From contig JAFTJF010000001.1 in assembly GCA_017456555.1 (NCBI GenBank), positions 108,886-172,885 of the forward strand: a DNA stretch of 64,000 nt, in the 5' to 3' direction. The notes beneath the pieces were generated by a model. The model searched no databases, was not told the origin of the DNA, and worked only from the letters and a program-made list of their open reading frames with translations. This document shows, piece after piece, positions 51,962 to 61,914 of this stretch. The stretch is from Clostridia bacterium (GTDB lineage: Bacteria > Bacillota > Clostridia > TANB77 > CAG-508). A program made the position numbers and the translations under genes. Positions within the stretch are counted from its first letter, which is position 1. Every line of letters begins with the position of its first letter.

Positions 51962-54469
51962 AATTTTATTCTCCTTTATTTTTGATTTTAATTCATTAGC
52001 TGTTTTATCCATTTCGTTTTCAATAATTTCATTTTCATTATTTGAATCTACTTTTTCTTTTACATTATCTAAGTTTTTGTTTTTGAATCTTCTTAATCTT
52101 AATGCATTTGTAACAACACATACTGAGCTTAAACTCATAGCTAGTGCTCCTATCATAGGATTTAATTTCAATTCAAATATTGGATAAAATATTCCGCTAG
52201 CCACTGGTATTCCTATTATATTATATATAAATGCCCAAAACAAACTTAATTTAACATTATTTATTGTTGCTTTGCTAAGTTCTATTGCAGTATCAACATC
52301 TCTTAAATCATTTTTCATTAAAACAATGTCTGCTGCTTCAATTGCAATATCTGTTCCAGAACCAATTGCCAAGCCAACATCAGCTCTTACTAAAGCTGGA
52401 CTATCATTAATTCCATCACCAACAAAAGCAACTTTTTTTCCTGCTTTTTGAAGTTTCTCTACTTCTTTTTCTTTATCTTGTGGCATAACTTCTGAGATAA
52501 TTTTATCAATATTAAGATTCTTTCCAATTGCTTCTGCTGCTAATCTATTATCTCCAGTTAACATTACAACTTCTAAATTCTTGTTTTTCAAAAATCTAAT
52601 TGCATCTATGCTTGTTTCTTTTATTACATCTGCTACAACAATCACTCCAATTAGTTCATTATCTTTAGCAAAATATAAAAGTGTTTTTCCTTCTCTATAT
52701 AATGCTTCTGATTTTTCTGTTACTAAAGAAGTATCTATATTATTTTCTTTCATAAAAGCTATATTTCCGCCATAATACATTTTGTCTTTTATTTTAGCTT
52801 TTATTCCTCTTCCAGAAACAGCTTCAAAATCAGAAACTTCAACAAGTTCTACTTTATTTTCAGATGCTTTTTCTAAAATTGCATCAGCTAAAGGATGTTC
52901 CGAATTTTTCTCTAAACTACCTGCAATTTTCAATAATTCGTTTTCAACTTTTAAATTATAATTTGCATTTCCAATTATTTTAATTCTTGCATTATTTAAA
53001 GCCGATGTATTTCCAAGCAAGGTTTGACTTGTTATTATATCTGTTACTTTTGGTTTTCCAATTGTTATTGTTCCTGTTTTATCTAAAACAACAGTATCAA
53101 CTTTATGAAGCAATTCTAAACTTTCAGCATCTTTAATTAAAATTCCATTTTCAGCACCTTTTCCAGTTCCAACCATTATTGCAACAGGAGTTGCGAGTCC
53201 AAGTGCGCATGGACAAGATATTACTAAAACAGCTATTGCAGATGTTAATGCGAATTCAAAACTTTGTCCAATTAATAACCAAACTATTGCTGTAATTATT
53301 GAAATCAAAATTACAGTTGGAACAAAAATTGAGCTTACTTTATCTGCAATTTTTGAAATTGGAGCTTTTGAATTACTTGCTTCTTCAACTAATTTTATAA
53401 TTTGAGAAAGTGTTGTATCTTCACCAACTTTTGTTGCTTTAATTTTTAAAACACCATTTTTATTTATTGTTCCAGAAACAACGTTATCTCCTATTTCTTT
53501 TTGAACAGGGATAGGTTCTCCTGTTATACTTGATTGATCAACAGATGAATTTCCTTCAACAACAATTCCATCAATAGGAATTGCTCCTCCTGGTTTTACA
53601 ATTATTATATCTTCTAAAATAATCTCTTCTGTTTTTATTTCAAATTCTTTTCCATTTCTTATAACTGTTGCTGTTTTTGGAGCCAGATTAATTAATTTGC
53701 TAATTGCGCTACTTGTTTTTCCTTTTGATTTAGTTTCTAAATATTTTCCAAATGTAATTAAAGTTAAAATTGTTCCAGCAGATTCAAAATAAATATCTTT
53801 TGAATATCTAGAAACTAGTTCTAAATCATTATGACCTAATCCATATCCAATCATATAAATTGCAATAATTCCATATACAATTGACGCAGTGCTTCCAAGA
53901 GCAATTAATGAATCCATATTAGGCGTTCTTTTTAGTAATCTCTTAAATCCAACAACAAAATAATTTCTATTTAAAATTACAATTGGTATTAAAAGTAAAA
54001 CTTGTGTAAATGCAAATATTAAAGCATTTTCTGGACCAGCAAAAAGATTTTTTATAAAGTTTGGTATTGGCAATCCAAACATATGATGTAGCATTTCATG
54101 CATTGCAACATACATTAAAGGAATTAAAAAACAAAAAGATGCAATTAATCTTTTTTTCATTGATTTTAAATTTTGATGTAATTTGTCTTCAATATTTGTT
54201 TTTTTATCTTCGCTTTTTTCTGATATTTTACAAGAACTTGAGCATCCAACATTATCATTTTCTGTTGTTGCACCATAACCAGCATCAACTACTGCAGCAA
54301 TAATTTTCGCGTTATCTAAAACAGTTTCATCATATTCAACAACCATATTATTAGATAATAAATTAACATTTACTTTTTTTATTCCATCAAGTTTGTTTAC
54401 TGCTTTTTCAACATGAGCTTGACAACTACTACAAGTCATACCTTGAATATCAAACTTTTCCTTTTTCAT
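51755..54469 (-). CDS. copA: Copper-translocating P-type ATPase with N- and C-terminal heavy-metal domains
   Basis: The 904-residue protein has an N-terminal HMA domain (GMTCSSCQAHVEKA, CxxC at 13-16), a membrane part with the Cu+ site CPC at 419-421 (VISCPCALGLATPVA), the phosphorylated DKTGT at 463-467, a TGE loop (SITGEPI), a MLTGDN nucleotide site and GDGINDSPAL. After the last membrane helices comes a charged linker and a second HMA domain (GMACNHCKMTVEKV, CxxC at 847-850). It exports Cu+ and related metals. A C-terminal HMA is unusual for CopA; see the internal start at 51961. Confidence 0.93.
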   Translation of the reverse strand: MKKEKFDIQGMTCSSCQAHVEKAVNKLDGIKKVNVNLLSNNMVVEYDETVLDNAKIIAAVVDAGYGATTENDNVGCSSSCKISEKSEDKKTNIEDKLHQNLKSMKKRLIASFCFLIPLMYVAMHEMLHHMFGLPIPNFIKNLFAGPENALIFAFTQVLLLIPIVILNRNYFVVGFKRLLKRTPNMDSLIALGSTASIVYGIIAIYMIGYGLGHNDLELVSRYSKDIYFESAGTILTLITFGKYLETKSKGKTSSAISKLINLAPKTATVIRNGKEFEIKTEEIILEDIIIVKPGGAIPIDGIVVEGNSSVDQSSITGEPIPVQKEIGDNVVSGTINKNGVLKIKATKVGEDTTLSQIIKLVEEASNSKAPISKIADKVSSIFVPTVILISIITAIVWLLIGQSFEFALTSAIAVLVISCPCALGLATPVAIMVGTGKGAENGILIKDAESLELLHKVDTVVLDKTGTITIGKPKVTDIITSQTLLGNTSALNNARIKIIGNANYNLKVENELLKIAGSLEKNSEHPLADAILEKASENKVELVEVSDFEAVSGRGIKAKIKDKMYYGGNIAFMKENNIDTSLVTEKSEALYREGKTLLYFAKDNELIGVIVVADVIKETSIDAIRFLKNKNLEVVMLTGDNRLAAEAIGKNLNIDKIISEVMPQDKEKEVEKLQKAGKKVAFVGDGINDSPALVRADVGLAIGSGTDIAIEAADIVLMKNDLRDVDTAIELSKATINNVKLSLFWAFIYNIIGIPVASGIFYPIFELKLNPMIGALAMSLSSVCVVTNALRLRRFKNKNLDNVKEKVDSNNENEIIENEMDKTANELKSKIKENKIMKTIKINGMACNHCKMTVEKVLGAIEGVEKVEVILENKEAVVTLNKEVENETFKAVIEEAGFEFVEVI

Positions 54470-54472
54470 TTT

Positions 54473-55318
54473 TTACTCCTCTTTTTTATTTCCATAATCA
54501 TCTAAGAAATGATGAAATTCATTTCCTTTTCTGTAAGAAATAATCGTATCTAAATTAACATTTTGTACACTATTAAAAATATTAATATCTATTTTGTCAT
54601 ACTTTTTCTTCATATCTTTTATAAGTTGCTTCATTTCTTCTCTTTTAGAAATGTCACCTGGATTTTGACTCATATTATACTCTTCTGTAAATTTACAAGC
54701 ACATTGAATAAAATCTAATCCATTTCTATCACGCCAAGCAATAATATCTTCTTCTCTTACAAAATAAAGTGGTCTTATAAGTTCCATTCCTGGATGAGAT
54801 GTACTACAAACCTTAGGCATCATAGTTTGCATTTGAGAACCATAAAACATTCCCATTAAAATTGTTTCAATAACATCATCAAAATGATGACCTAAAGCAA
54901 TTTTATTACATCCAAGTTCTTTAGCTTTTTCATATAAATGACCTCTTCTCATTCTTGCACAAAGATAACAAGGATTATTTTCAATATGTACTACTCTGTT
55001 AAAAATGTCTGTTTCAAACATTGTAATTGGTACATTTAATATTTTTGCATTTTCAATTATTTTTTGCTTATTTTCTTCATTATATCCTGGGTTCATTACT
55101 ATGAATTCTAATTCAAAATTCATTTTTCTGTGTTTTTTTATTTCTTGAAAACATTTTGCCATAAGCATTGAATCTTTTCCACCAGAAATACAAACAGCAA
55201 TTTTATCACCATCTTGAATCATTTCATATTCTGAAATTCCTTTAACAAACATTTTCCAAATTTCTTTACGAAATCTTTTGGTAATTGATTGTTCTATTTC
55301 TTCGTATCTTTCCATCAA
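54473..55318 (-). CDS. ttcA: tRNA 2-thiocytidine biosynthesis protein TtcA-like
   Basis: The 281-residue protein has the PP-loop CISGGKDSMLMA (SGGKDS, about residues 44-49), the CxxC pair CYLCARMRRGHLY near 118-130 and LGHHFDDVIETILMGMFYGSQ, the TtcA family set. The cysteines bind an iron-sulfur cluster; the enzyme thiolates C32 of tRNA. It lies six bases downstream of mnmA, another tRNA thiolase, and four bases before copA, so thiolation and copper genes form one transcript. Confidence 0.88.
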   Translation of the reverse strand: MMERYEEIEQSITKRFRKEIWKMFVKGISEYEMIQDGDKIAVCISGGKDSMLMAKCFQEIKKHRKMNFELEFIVMNPGYNEENKQKIIENAKILNVPITMFETDIFNRVVHIENNPCYLCARMRRGHLYEKAKELGCNKIALGHHFDDVIETILMGMFYGSQMQTMMPKVCSTSHPGMELIRPLYFVREEDIIAWRDRNGLDFIQCACKFTEEYNMSQNPGDISKREEMKQLIKDMKKKYDKIDINIFNSVQNVNLDTIISYRKGNEFHHFLDDYGNKKEE

Positions 55319-55324
55319 TTCTCC

Positions 55325-56380
55325 TTAAACAATTTTTCCGCCACCAATTACAATATCATCAACATAAAATACTGCTGATTGTCCTGGGGTTACAGCTCTT
55401 TGAGGCTCATCAAAAACAATTTTCAAATATTCTCCATCTTGGCTAATTTTAGCTTTAGCTTGTTTTGCAGAATATCTTGTTTTAACCTCAACGTCCATTT
55501 CTCCTTTTATTTCATCAACTGCTAAAAGATTAACATTTTTAACTAAAACTTCTTTTGAATAAAGTTCATGTTCTTCACCAACAATAACTTCATTCTTTTC
55601 GCTATTAAATCCTAATACAAATAGTGGAACAGGATTTGAAATTCCAAGTCCTTTTCTTTGACCTATTGTGTAATTATAAAGACCGGCATGTTTTCCTAAA
55701 ACTTTGCCATCTCTATTTACAATATTTCCTTGTTCAGGTTTAATATCAGAATTTTCTTCTAAGAATTTTTTATAATTTCCATCAGGAATAAAACAAATAT
55801 CTTCACTATCTGGTTTATTCGCAACTTTCAAATTCTTTTCTTTTGCAATTTCTCTTATTTGATCTTTATTTTCAAAATCTGATAAAGGAAAAAGTATAAA
55901 TTCTAAAATTTCTTTTGGAATATTCCAAAGTACATAACTTTGGTCTTTTTTTCCAGCATTCGATTTTTTTAAAACCCATCTATTATATTTTTCACTATAT
56001 TCAGTTTTTGCATAATGCCCTGTTGCTATATAGTTACAGTCAAGTTCTTGAGCTTTTCTTAGCATAGCTCCAAATTTCATATATCTATTACATTCAATAC
56101 AAGGATTTGGTGTCTTACAATTTGCATAGCAATTAATAAAATCTGTTATAACATGCTTTTTAAATTCTTCTTTGAAATCATATCCATAATGTTCTATTTC
56201 TAAAGCATCACAAATAACTTTAGCATCTTTGAATGTATCTGTGTTTGCACAATTACTCCCTTCAAATAATTCTAAAGTAGTTCCAACAACTTCATATCCT
56301 TTTTCTTTCAATAGAATGGCAGAAACTGAGCTATCAACTCCTCCACTCATTCCTAATAATACTCTTCTTTTTTCCATCAT
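55325..56380 (-). CDS. mnmA: tRNA-specific 2-thiouridylase MnmA
   Basis: The 351-residue protein has the PP-loop GMSGGVDSSVSAILL (about residues 9-23), TPNPCIECNRYMKFG with a catalytic Cys, YVLWNIPKEILEFILFPLSDF, DSEDICFIPDGNYKKFLEE with the second active Cys, and YTIGQRKGLGI near 245. It thiolates U34 of tRNAs for Lys, Glu and Gln. The start could be either of two adjacent ATGs behind AAAGGAAA. Confidence 0.95.
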   Translation of the reverse strand: MMEKRRVLLGMSGGVDSSVSAILLKEKGYEVVGTTLELFEGSNCANTDTFKDAKVICDALEIEHYGYDFKEEFKKHVITDFINCYANCKTPNPCIECNRYMKFGAMLRKAQELDCNYIATGHYAKTEYSEKYNRWVLKKSNAGKKDQSYVLWNIPKEILEFILFPLSDFENKDQIREIAKEKNLKVANKPDSEDICFIPDGNYKKFLEENSDIKPEQGNIVNRDGKVLGKHAGLYNYTIGQRKGLGISNPVPLFVLGFNSEKNEVIVGEEHELYSKEVLVKNVNLLAVDEIKGEMDVEVKTRYSAKQAKAKISQDGEYLKIVFDEPQRAVTPGQSAVFYVDDIVIGGGKIV

Positions 56381-56401
56381 TTTTCCTTTATTTAAATATA
56401 T

Positions 56402-56992
56402 TTATAAATTAGAGATTTTCTCATAAACTTCGTCCCAAGATGTTACTCTTTCTATTGTTTCATCATTAATATTTCTATTCATTTTTGTTGTCATTAAATA
56501 TGCTTTTATTCCGTTTTCTTGTAGATTTTTACAAGTTTCATAACTATCTTCAATAAATACTTCTACACCATTTTGTTTGCAAAATTCTAATTTATCATCA
56601 ACATTCATTATAAGTTTATCATAAGGAATATTGTATTTTTCAAAAGTTTCTTTTGTAATATTTTCTGTATCACAATCTTTAATATTAGTTAATCTCGCTG
56701 TTATGAAAATAATTTGATGACCTTCTGATTTTAATTTATTTATGATTTCTGAAGCATTTGGAAGTGGATAACATTCTTCTAAAACATTTTTATAATACAT
56801 ACCAAAAAATGCAAATTTTTCTTCTTCAGTCCACCCATATAATGCTTTCATATAATATCTATCTTTAATTTGACCTAAATTATCTTTTTTAGCTTCTCTT
56901 CCTAGTACTTCAGTATCGTATTTGTCACCGTATTTTACCATTGATTTCACAGTAACAACAGTTGTATCATCAATATCAATTCCTATTATCAT
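56402..56992 (-). CDS. HAD-superfamily 5'-nucleotidase-like protein
   Basis: The 196-residue protein has a HAD motif I variant, IGIDIDDTTVVTVK (two Asp at 5 and 7), a C1-type helical insert, IIFITARLT (motif II, about residue 95) and VEVFIEDSYETCKNL (motif IV). This is the layout of the deoxyribonucleotidase/YqfW-like subgroup (NT5C). It probably dephosphorylates a nucleotide or similar small molecule. It is the first gene of the MnmA-TtcA-CopA run. Confidence 0.8.
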   Translation of the reverse strand: MIIGIDIDDTTVVTVKSMVKYGDKYDTEVLGREAKKDNLGQIKDRYYMKALYGWTEEEKFAFFGMYYKNVLEECYPLPNASEIINKLKSEGHQIIFITARLTNIKDCDTENITKETFEKYNIPYDKLIMNVDDKLEFCKQNGVEVFIEDSYETCKNLQENGIKAYLMTTKMNRNINDETIERVTSWDEVYEKISNL

Positions 56993-57242
56993 ACATTATT
57001 TCCTTTATCTATATTTTAATTTATTTAATTCATTTTAATAATAAATATTTATATATTATTTTTAATAAATCAATTGTTATTTTGTACTTTTCCTTATGTT
57101 AACTTCGATAAAAATTATATTACTATTCTTATAAAAAGTCAATAAATTTAGCTACTTATATGCGTTTACTAATAAACATTTTTTTATCAAATTGTATAAT
57201 TTTTTTAATTTTGCTTCAAAGATTATATATGTATAAACAACG

Positions 57243-57270
57243 AAAACGAGCGAGGTATCCCTCGCTCATT
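57243..57270 (-). terminator. Terminator of the beta-CASP nuclease gene
   Basis: GAGCGAGG / CCTCGCTC perfect stem with a four-base loop, then TTTTCGTTG on the minus strand. The stretch of about 240 bases upstream of it (56993-57240) is AT-rich with no gene. Confidence 0.8.
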
Positions 57271-57283
57271 CTTGCTTGATTAA

Positions 57284-58930
57284 TTAGTTACGTTTTTTGT
57301 TTTTTCTGGCTTTTTTCTTAGCCCCTTTCTGCTTGTTTCGCTTGCCGTTTTTCTTGCCTTTTCGTGCATCTTTTTCGCGACGTTTCTGCTTTCTCTCCTT
57401 TTCCATTTGAATTCTCTCTCGCAATTCTTCTGAAGTAGCTTCTCTTCCAAACACCAATCTGCTATCATTCAAAAGTCCTGCAGAGCGAGCTTTAACAGTA
57501 AGCCTTGTATTAGCATCGCCCTTAAATCCAAGACGATAAAAACTATACATATGCTCTCTGTCCATAATACCAACTTGTTCTACATTCGGACATTCCATCA
57601 CAACATCTTCGCCGAAATCATTCTTCACATCAGTGTTGCCATGATTAATTCCAAGGAATTTGATGTTGTTGAACATACCTATAAGCTCAAGGAGCTCTTC
57701 TTCAGTTGCGTGGGACGTTTTTTCACGGGTAGTTTTAATAACTGCTTTTTTCTGGAAAACAACTCCGCCAATTTTGACAGTTTCATCTCTTTTGGCATCT
57801 AAAAGTTTTCTTGCCATAGTTTCTTCAGCAGCATATCCAACCAAGTGAATCAACGCATTTTCACGAACCAAAAACTTTGGAACGTAAACCTTTGCAGGTC
57901 CATTGTTCAACATACCAGAGGTAGTTATAACAATTTTAGGAATGCCTTTTTCAAATATCTGGTCTCTAGATTTGGTATCCATAAATCTTACGCCCTTAGG
58001 CATAAAATCTTTTCTGGTAGGATTGTACCATTCAAGAATCGAACGATATCCATAGCAGGTAGAAATTCCAAGAGGACCATCTACACAGATTTGATATTCA
58101 GGCGGAATTAAGCCCTCATCTTGCATAAGCTTAAAATCATACAGAATTCCCTGCATTCTATCTTGAGCAAATGCACCGATTAAGATATCTTGCCTACGTT
58201 CAAATCCTTCCAAAATATTGGCTCTGAAACATTGCTTAATGTCTTCTCGTTTGGTCGTACCATAGGTAGACTCGCAGAACATAATCAATTCCATGTTTCT
58301 GAACCACTTCGGGAACATCGGCACTCTGGTAAACGAGTTCGCAAACTTGAAGTCTCCTGTAAACAAGAAATTCAACGGTTTCATGTTGGCATAGTAGCAT
58401 TGTAACAAGACCATGCTCGCACCAAGTATATGCGCATTTTCCCAGAAAGTAAGTTTTATTCCAGGAAGAATCTCGATCGTTTTTCGATACGCGATTCCTT
58501 CACACAGTTTCAATGTTTTGGTTACATCTTCTGCGTAATACAGAGCATTGAATTTGTGTGCTTCATTTGGATATCTCCAACGCATATCCCAGGCGTTTTC
58601 CTCTTGCTGTTCCGCAGAGTCATACAGAAAATCACCAATCAATTCCTGAGTAATTTCAGTCATATAGATTTTGTTTCTGTAGCCTTGTCTTACAAGCTTT
58701 GGTATTAATCCAGTATGATCAATGTGATTGTGAGTTACCACGATCGCATCAATATTTTCTGGATCTAAGTCATCCACATAGTTGAGATATCGGTACTTGG
58801 GTTCTTGGAAGTATCCTTTGTCAACTAAAACCCGATTGGTTATTCCATCTGGCCTTTCAATTACAACCAAGAAACTTGAACCAGTTACCTCATTGTGATA
58901 TGCTGTAACATACCCTTTTAATGCTTTCAT
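57284..58930 (-). CDS. Metallo-beta-lactamase/beta-CASP nuclease with a basic tail
   Basis: The 548-residue protein starts with a metallo-beta-lactamase fold: VVTHNHIDHTG (HxHxDH at 67-72), ENAHILGASM (metal His) and FLFTGDFKFAN (Asp). Then comes a beta-CASP part with CESTYG, IVITTSGMLNNGPAKVYV and a LVGYAAEETMARKLL helix. The last 60 residues are almost only Lys, Arg and Asn, a nucleic-acid-binding tail. In the known family such proteins are RNA-processing nucleases (RNase J/CPSF-73 type). It has its own promoter and terminator and is richer in G and C than neighbouring genes. Confidence 0.85.
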   Translation of the reverse strand: MKALKGYVTAYHNEVTGSSFLVVIERPDGITNRVLVDKGYFQEPKYRYLNYVDDLDPENIDAIVVTHNHIDHTGLIPKLVRQGYRNKIYMTEITQELIGDFLYDSAEQQEENAWDMRWRYPNEAHKFNALYYAEDVTKTLKLCEGIAYRKTIEILPGIKLTFWENAHILGASMVLLQCYYANMKPLNFLFTGDFKFANSFTRVPMFPKWFRNMELIMFCESTYGTTKREDIKQCFRANILEGFERRQDILIGAFAQDRMQGILYDFKLMQDEGLIPPEYQICVDGPLGISTCYGYRSILEWYNPTRKDFMPKGVRFMDTKSRDQIFEKGIPKIVITTSGMLNNGPAKVYVPKFLVRENALIHLVGYAAEETMARKLLDAKRDETVKIGGVVFQKKAVIKTTREKTSHATEEELLELIGMFNNIKFLGINHGNTDVKNDFGEDVVMECPNVEQVGIMDREHMYSFYRLGFKGDANTRLTVKARSAGLLNDSRLVFGREATSEELRERIQMEKERKQKRREKDARKGKKNGKRNKQKGAKKKARKNKKRN

Positions 58931-59074
58931 TCGGTCGCCTCCTTCTTATAAGGAACATATATCCGAAATATATATATTCCTATAACACTTTTTTGAAACA
59001 AGTTTTCTATAACCAAGCCTCCTTTCATGAAAACCCTATTAAAAGTTTAAATTGGACATAAAAGTGTCTATAAT

Positions 59075-59103
59075 ATTATAGCATGATATTGCCTCTATTT
59101 CAA
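59075..59103 (-). promoter_or_regulatory. Promoter of the beta-CASP nuclease gene
   Basis: Minus-strand TTGAAA (59098-59103), 17-base spacer, TATAAT (59075-59080). The leader to the ATG at 58930 is about 140 bases and holds no other recognised element. Confidence 0.7.
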
Positions 59104-59222
59104 ACACTTTTAGCCTTTATTTAAAACTTTCTTTATCTTTTGGCTGTCAAAAATATTTTTTTAAATCGTTGTCAAATTTACCAATTCTTCACCAACAATT
59201 ATATAGTTATAAATAAAACAAA

Positions 59223-59248
59223 AAACTCCTTAATTTCTTAAGGAGTTT
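59223..59248 (-). terminator. Terminator of the pyruvate kinase gene
   Basis: AAACTCCTTAA / TTAAGGAGTTT stem followed on the minus strand by a T run, 46 bases past the stop codon. Confidence 0.8.
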
Positions 59249-59293
59249 CTTATTTTATATAAAATTTAAATCTATGTTTCTTATTAAATTCGA

Positions 59294-60730
59294 TTAGATT
59301 TCTACGTATCCACCAATCATTTTGCTTAATTTAGCATTTTTAACATAGTTACGTCCTCCAGAGATAACTACTTTATCTCCTGATTCTAATATTCCCATAG
59401 CTTTTAATTTTTCAAGTCCAGCTTCTACTGTATTATCAATAGAATCTGTTGGATCTACATATACTGGGTGAACGTTCCAAGCTAATCCTAATTGACGGAA
59501 TGTTCTCTTATTATCTGTAATTGCTATAATTGGGCATCCAGCTCCCATTCCTGATAATCTTCTAGCAGAATCTCCTGTATGAGTATATGCTACGATAGCA
59601 TCAGCGTTTGTATTTTTAGCAATTATACATGTTGAATATGTGATATTGTCTTCTAAGTTTCTTAAAACTATTTTATCTTTATCATCAAATCTTTTCCAGT
59701 AATTGATTTCTGGTTCAACTCTTTTTGCAATTTTATCCATTGTTTTGATACATTCTAATGGGAATTTACCCATAGCACATTCTCCAGAAAGCATGATAGC
59801 ACTTGTTCTATCATAGATTGCGTTAGCAACGTCTGAAGCTTCAGCTCTTGTTGGTAATGGATTGTGCATCATTGATTCTAACATTTGTGTAGCTGTTATA
59901 GCTGGTTTGTAAGCTCTGTTAGCTAATTTGATGAATCTTTTTTGCATTACAGGTGGTTCTGTAAAGTCTGTTTCTGTAGCCATATCTCCACGAGCGATCA
60001 TTTGAGCATCTGCTACTCTAACGATATCTTCCATGTTTGATAATCCTTCTACGTTTTCAACTTTTGTTATTATTTTAATATCTTTTCCACCATTTTCATC
60101 TAATACTTTTCTTACTTGTGCAATATCATCTAAGTTTCTTGCAAATGAAATAGCAACATAATCATATTCATGTTCACAAGCAGCTTTTAAGTCATTGATA
60201 TCTTTTTCAGCTAATGCAGGTAATCTAATGATTGTTCCTGGTAAGTTCATTGTTTTTCTACTTCCTAAAGGATTTCCATGAACTACTGTACAAACGATAT
60301 CTTTTTCAACGATTTCATCAACTCTTAATTCGATTGCACCGTCATCTATTAATATTTTTGTTCCTGGTTCAACATCTTTATATAATTCTTTGTATGTTAC
60401 AGAAACTCTTTGTTCGTCTCCTATAATATCTTCATTTACTAGAGTAAATTTTTGTCCATCTTCTATTTTTATTTTATCATTTTTTCCTGTATATAACATT
60501 CCAGTTCTTATTTCTGGACCTTTCATATCAAGAATCATTGGAATTGGTAATTCTTTTTCATTTCTGATTCTGATGATTTCATTTGTTTTCCATTCTTGTT
60601 CATCATAGCTTCCATGTGAGTAGTTAATTCTACAAACATTTAATCCAGCTTCAAATAATTCTTCTAATCTTTGTTCACTAGCAGGTCCTATTGTTCCAAC
60701 TATTTTTGTTTTTCTTAAATTTGATTTCAT
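59294..60730 (-). CDS. pyk: Pyruvate kinase
   Basis: The 478-residue protein has all pyruvate kinase hallmarks: KIVGTIGPASEQRLEELFEAG at residues about 8-28, NYSHGSYDEQ (Asn and Ser for K+), MILDMKGPEIRTG, IITKVENVEGLSNME, the Mg site DAQMIARGDMATE, ATQMLESMMHNPLPTRAEASDVANAIYD and SGECAMGKFPLE. The C-terminal domain (about 350-470) is the allosteric domain. It turns phosphoenolpyruvate and ADP into pyruvate and ATP, the last step of glycolysis. It is monocistronic. Confidence 0.96.
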   Translation of the reverse strand: MKSNLRKTKIVGTIGPASEQRLEELFEAGLNVCRINYSHGSYDEQEWKTNEIIRIRNEKELPIPMILDMKGPEIRTGMLYTGKNDKIKIEDGQKFTLVNEDIIGDEQRVSVTYKELYKDVEPGTKILIDDGAIELRVDEIVEKDIVCTVVHGNPLGSRKTMNLPGTIIRLPALAEKDINDLKAACEHEYDYVAISFARNLDDIAQVRKVLDENGGKDIKIITKVENVEGLSNMEDIVRVADAQMIARGDMATETDFTEPPVMQKRFIKLANRAYKPAITATQMLESMMHNPLPTRAEASDVANAIYDRTSAIMLSGECAMGKFPLECIKTMDKIAKRVEPEINYWKRFDDKDKIVLRNLEDNITYSTCIIAKNTNADAIVAYTHTGDSARRLSGMGAGCPIIAITDNKRTFRQLGLAWNVHPVYVDPTDSIDNTVEAGLEKLKAMGILESGDKVVISGGRNYVKNAKLSKMIGGYVEI

Positions 60731-60888
60731 TTTAATTCTCCTCTATTAAGATATTTTAACCAGCCTTAAGTATACCAAAAAACATTTATTAATTCAAGAG
60801 TTTTTTGATATTTTCTCATATAATTTTATGTATTTTCCAGCAAAAAAGCCAATAAATGAAATTTATGGACCATCTGCTTAGTTTTTAA

Positions 60889-61029
60889 TTAATTACTAAT
60901 ATCAACCATCAACAAGTGTGGTAACTTGAAACAATTTTTCGGCTCATAGTAGCGCTTTACTTTTTCCATTGTGATTTTTCTATGAAGAGTTTCAATGTTT
61001 TCAACCCAAATTTCTTCTCTTACATAGGC
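60889..61029 (-). pseudogene. Possible gene remnant upstream of pyruvate kinase
   Basis: A 47-codon stop-free frame ends at 60889. It reads VREEIWVENIETLHRKITME then KVKRYYEPKNCFKLPHLLMVDISN; the only ATG in frame is at 60969 and has no clear ribosome site. The composition is richer in G and C than the AT-rich sequence around it. The frame is closed by stops at both ends. It looks like the remains of a longer gene; I cannot name the parent. The rest of the gap 60731-61092 holds nothing else recognised. Confidence 0.4.
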
Positions 61030-61092
61030 TTATGTATTATATCATACTATTTTATGTTAATTTTTTTCAATAGAAACAACCTTTATCGCTTA

Positions 61093-61914
61093 TTAATAAT
61101 TCCTATACTCTTCATAAGTTATGTTAATCTCTGCACCTATTAAAATTATATAAACGCACACATATAGCCATATCATTACTAATATAATAGAAGCTAAACT
61201 ACCATAATTATTTGAGAAATTTTCAAATATATTTATATAGAGAGTAAAAAATAAAGTTATTCCATACCAAGCAATACTCGAAAAAATCGCACCAGGTATT
61301 TGTTTAGTGATATACTTATATTTTTTTGGAATTATAATATATGTTGATAATAATACAAAAAAACTCAATAATATCATTAGAATTCCTTTAAATTTTGAAA
61401 AAGCCTCAAAAATACAACATAAAATTATATTGTTATTTTCAATTTGTATTTTTTTCAAAAAAGCAATTATAAATACAATTAATAATATAGAAAATATCAA
61501 TATTATTGTATATAAACATGCTTCAATTTTCATAATAATTATCGATGTATTAGAATTTTCTTTATAAATATTTCTAATTCCTTTTACTAAAGAATATACG
61601 CCTTTAGCAGCAGACCATAAAGCAATAATTCCAGATATAGAAATTAAATTAACATATTTTGAATAATTTTCATTTATTAGATTATAAAAAAACTCTTCAG
61701 TTCCATTTGGTATAAATTCATTTACTATAAAAAATATAAATTCATTATCCAAATTTGTATACTTAAAAATTGAAAAGAAAAAAATTATAAAAGGGACTAA
61801 AGATAAAATTGTAAAGAAGGAAATTTCAGCAGCAAATTCACTAATATTATCTTTATCAATTTTTTTTAATAATATTTTTATTCTATATAAAATCTTTTCC
61901 AGAAAATCTCCCAA
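61093..61914 (-). CDS. YihY/BrkB-family membrane protein
   Basis: The 273-residue protein has six hydrophobic segments in the YihY/BrkB (once called ribonuclease BN) pattern: EFAAEISFFTILSLVPFIIFFFSIF near residues 26-50, LISISGIIALWSAAKGVYSLVKGIRNIY near 90-118, PGAIFSSIAWYGITLFFTLYI and a last helix with GSLASIILVMIWLYVCVYIILIGAEINI. The conserved A-L-W-S-A and G-A-E-I-N signatures support it. It is an inner membrane protein of unknown function. Confidence 0.9.
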   Translation of the reverse strand: MGDFLEKILYRIKILLKKIDKDNISEFAAEISFFTILSLVPFIIFFFSIFKYTNLDNEFIFFIVNEFIPNGTEEFFYNLINENYSKYVNLISISGIIALWSAAKGVYSLVKGIRNIYKENSNTSIIIMKIEACLYTIILIFSILLIVFIIAFLKKIQIENNNIILCCIFEAFSKFKGILMILLSFFVLLSTYIIIPKKYKYITKQIPGAIFSSIAWYGITLFFTLYINIFENFSNNYGSLASIILVMIWLYVCVYIILIGAEINITYEEYRNY

